Source: Nanobdellota archaeon
GTDB taxonomy: Bacteria; Patescibacteriota; Minisyncoccia; UBA6257; GWB1-50-10
Assembly: GCA_030695805.1 (NCBI GenBank)
Contig: JAUYPG010000047.1
Span: 1-5,933, forward strand
DNA: 5,933 nucleotides
Direction: 5' to 3'
Part shown: positions 5,254-5,933 of the stretch, piece by piece
Numbering within the stretch: position 1 is the first letter of the stretch
How the letters are laid out: each line of letters starts with the position of its first letter
Position numbers and translations under genes: made by a program
The notes under the pieces: generated by a model
Databases searched by the model: none
The model's input: only the letters and a program-made list of their open reading frames with translations
Told to the model about the DNA's origin: nothing

Positions 5254-5867
5254 GACTCTGTAACCAAATATTCCTTGCAGGAAGCAAAATCATCCAGCCC
5301 GTCTCTGTCATCATCCCGCTTCAAGTCCACAGGAAGCACCCGCGAACTCACCGTTGTCTGGATAGGCATTGGGTCTCGCGCGGAAAAACGCGGACGCACC
5401 TTCATTAAAATAGTAACGCGCCACGGCGCGCAAAACTCCCCCCGCGAAACGAAAAACTTCAACTCATCTACCGAAACATCTTTGCCGGTAAAAGGAATGT
5501 CGCCACTGCCGTCATTACGAGAAATATACTTTTCAGGAACTCCTCTCGCTCCCGCCGAGGCAGAGAGTTTGTATGTTACGGGACGACCCGACTCCTCCTC
5601 AAACCGAAGATTCTCTGATGTAAAACTCAACGTCTCATACCTCCCTCCCTCCGGCGCGAAAAACGAACCCGTGCGCATTTCACGCGCCATCTGCTCCAAG
5701 ACCAAGCTCATTTCGTTATTCACCACGATCTGGTCCGTAAGCTCGCGCTGGCTCCTCATCCCCTGGACAAAAACCCCGACTGCGAAGGAGAGGAGGGCGG
5801 TAAACACGCTCATCGCGACAAGCAACTCCACAACCGTAAATCCTTTTTCTTTCGTATGCGTAGTCAT
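5250..5867 (-). CDS. Type IV prepilin-like protein (PulJ/PilW-like minor pseudopilin)
   Basis: The 205-residue product has a class III (prepilin) signal: MTTHTKEKG|FTVVELLVAM, with cleavage expected after G9, F10 to be methylated and E14 at mature position +5. The hydrophobic helix spans about 10-34. The following stretch NNEMSLVLEQMAREMRTG (50-67) is typical of PulJ/GspJ- or PilW-like minor pseudopilins, which help start a type IV pilus or secretion pseudopilus at the inner membrane. The C-terminal half is a beta-rich globular domain with two cysteines, C146 and C197, that could pair. Between them lies an acidic loop DDDRDGLDD (185-193) resembling a calcium-binding loop. The next gene in the same direction is the PilX-like pseudopilin, now separated by the GxxExxY element. 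The start at 5867 lies on a 7-nt repeat and has no Shine-Dalgarno. Confidence 0.85.
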   Translation of the reverse strand: MTTHTKEKGFTVVELLVAMSVFTALLSFAVGVFVQGMRSQRELTDQIVVNNEMSLVLEQMAREMRTGSFFAPEGGRYETLSFTSENLRFEEESGRPVTYKLSASAGARGVPEKYISRNDGSGDIPFTGKDVSVDELKFFVSRGEFCAPWRVTILMKVRPRFSARDPMPIQTTVSSRVLPVDLKRDDDRDGLDDFASCKEYLVTES

Positions 5868-5893
5868 TAGAAATTAGATATTAGTAATTAGAA
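5866..5893. repeat. 7-nt-period A/T-rich repeat at the prepilin start
   Basis: Plus-strand units are ATTAGAA, ATTAGAT, ATTAGTA and ATTAGAA: four copies of seven bases, 5866-5872, 5873-5879, 5880-5886 and 5887-5893. On the minus strand the last unit ends TTCTAAT and the following G completes the ATG of the prepilin gene, so the start codon is partly made of repeat. The period is the same as in ligA (64-118) although the unit sequence differs. Confidence 0.75.
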
Positions 5894-5933
5894 ATTTATC
5901 TTGTCCCCTGCTTCCTCCAAAAAGTGAACACGT
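5888..5933 (-). CDS. Possible 3' end of an upstream minus-strand gene
   Basis: The last 46 bases of the window may be the tail of a preceding operon gene. One minus-strand frame gives RVHFLEEAGDKINF and then TAA at 5888-5890, inside the 7-nt repeat. The other two frames are also open to the window edge (ending SRGQDKFLITNI and RKQGTR), so the correct frame cannot be settled here. By context another pseudopilin gene would be expected. Confidence 0.25.
   Translation of the reverse strand, partial: RVHFLEEAGDKINF

Overview
The window looks like a piece of a Patescibacteria (Candidate Phyla Radiation, probably Parcubacteria-type) genome. The reasons are: a GxxExxY protein of the variant I associate with that group, PilX-like and PulJ-like pseudopilins, multi-dockerin secreted proteins, interspersed 7-nt-period A/T-rich repeats, and start codons with a -10 box just upstream and no clear Shine-Dalgarno. 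This assignment is inferred from gene style, not from a marker-gene search. All recognised genes lie on the minus strand, so in transcription order the window reads from right to left.

From right to left: (1) 5868-5933 is an A/T-rich 7-nt repeat and possibly the tail of an upstream gene. (2) 5250-5867 is a type IV prepilin-like (PulJ/PilW-like) gene. (3) 4372-5205 is a single open frame joining a GxxExxY (PD-(D/E)XK-like) protein to a PilX-like pseudopilin. The GxxExxY part sits in a compact element of about 470 bp (4784-5253) bounded by 24-bp inverted repeats that match at 23 of 24 positions. The element appears to have landed on the original start of the pilin gene. (4) 3427-4317 is galU, UTP-glucose-1-phosphate uridylyltransferase. 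(5) 678-3401 is a secreted protein of 907 residues with twelve dockerin-type calcium-binding repeats (eight N-terminal, four C-terminal) around three beta-sandwich-like domains; ten cysteines bracket five of the six repeat pairs. (6) 628-655 is a hairpin between genes, a likely terminator. (7) 1-613 is the N-terminal part of ligA (NAD-dependent DNA ligase), cut by the window edge, with an in-frame insert encoded by a 7-nt tandem repeat.

Functionally, the pseudopilin genes, UDP-glucose synthesis and the large secreted dockerin protein suggest a cell-surface or pilus neighbourhood, while ligA is an unrelated housekeeping gene. The most unusual signals are the inverted-repeat-bounded GxxExxY insertion fused to a pilin, the cysteine-clasped dockerin modules, and the way three different dispersed sequences (7-nt repeat, galU-leader repeat, GxxExxY element) intrude into coding regions within 6 kb.
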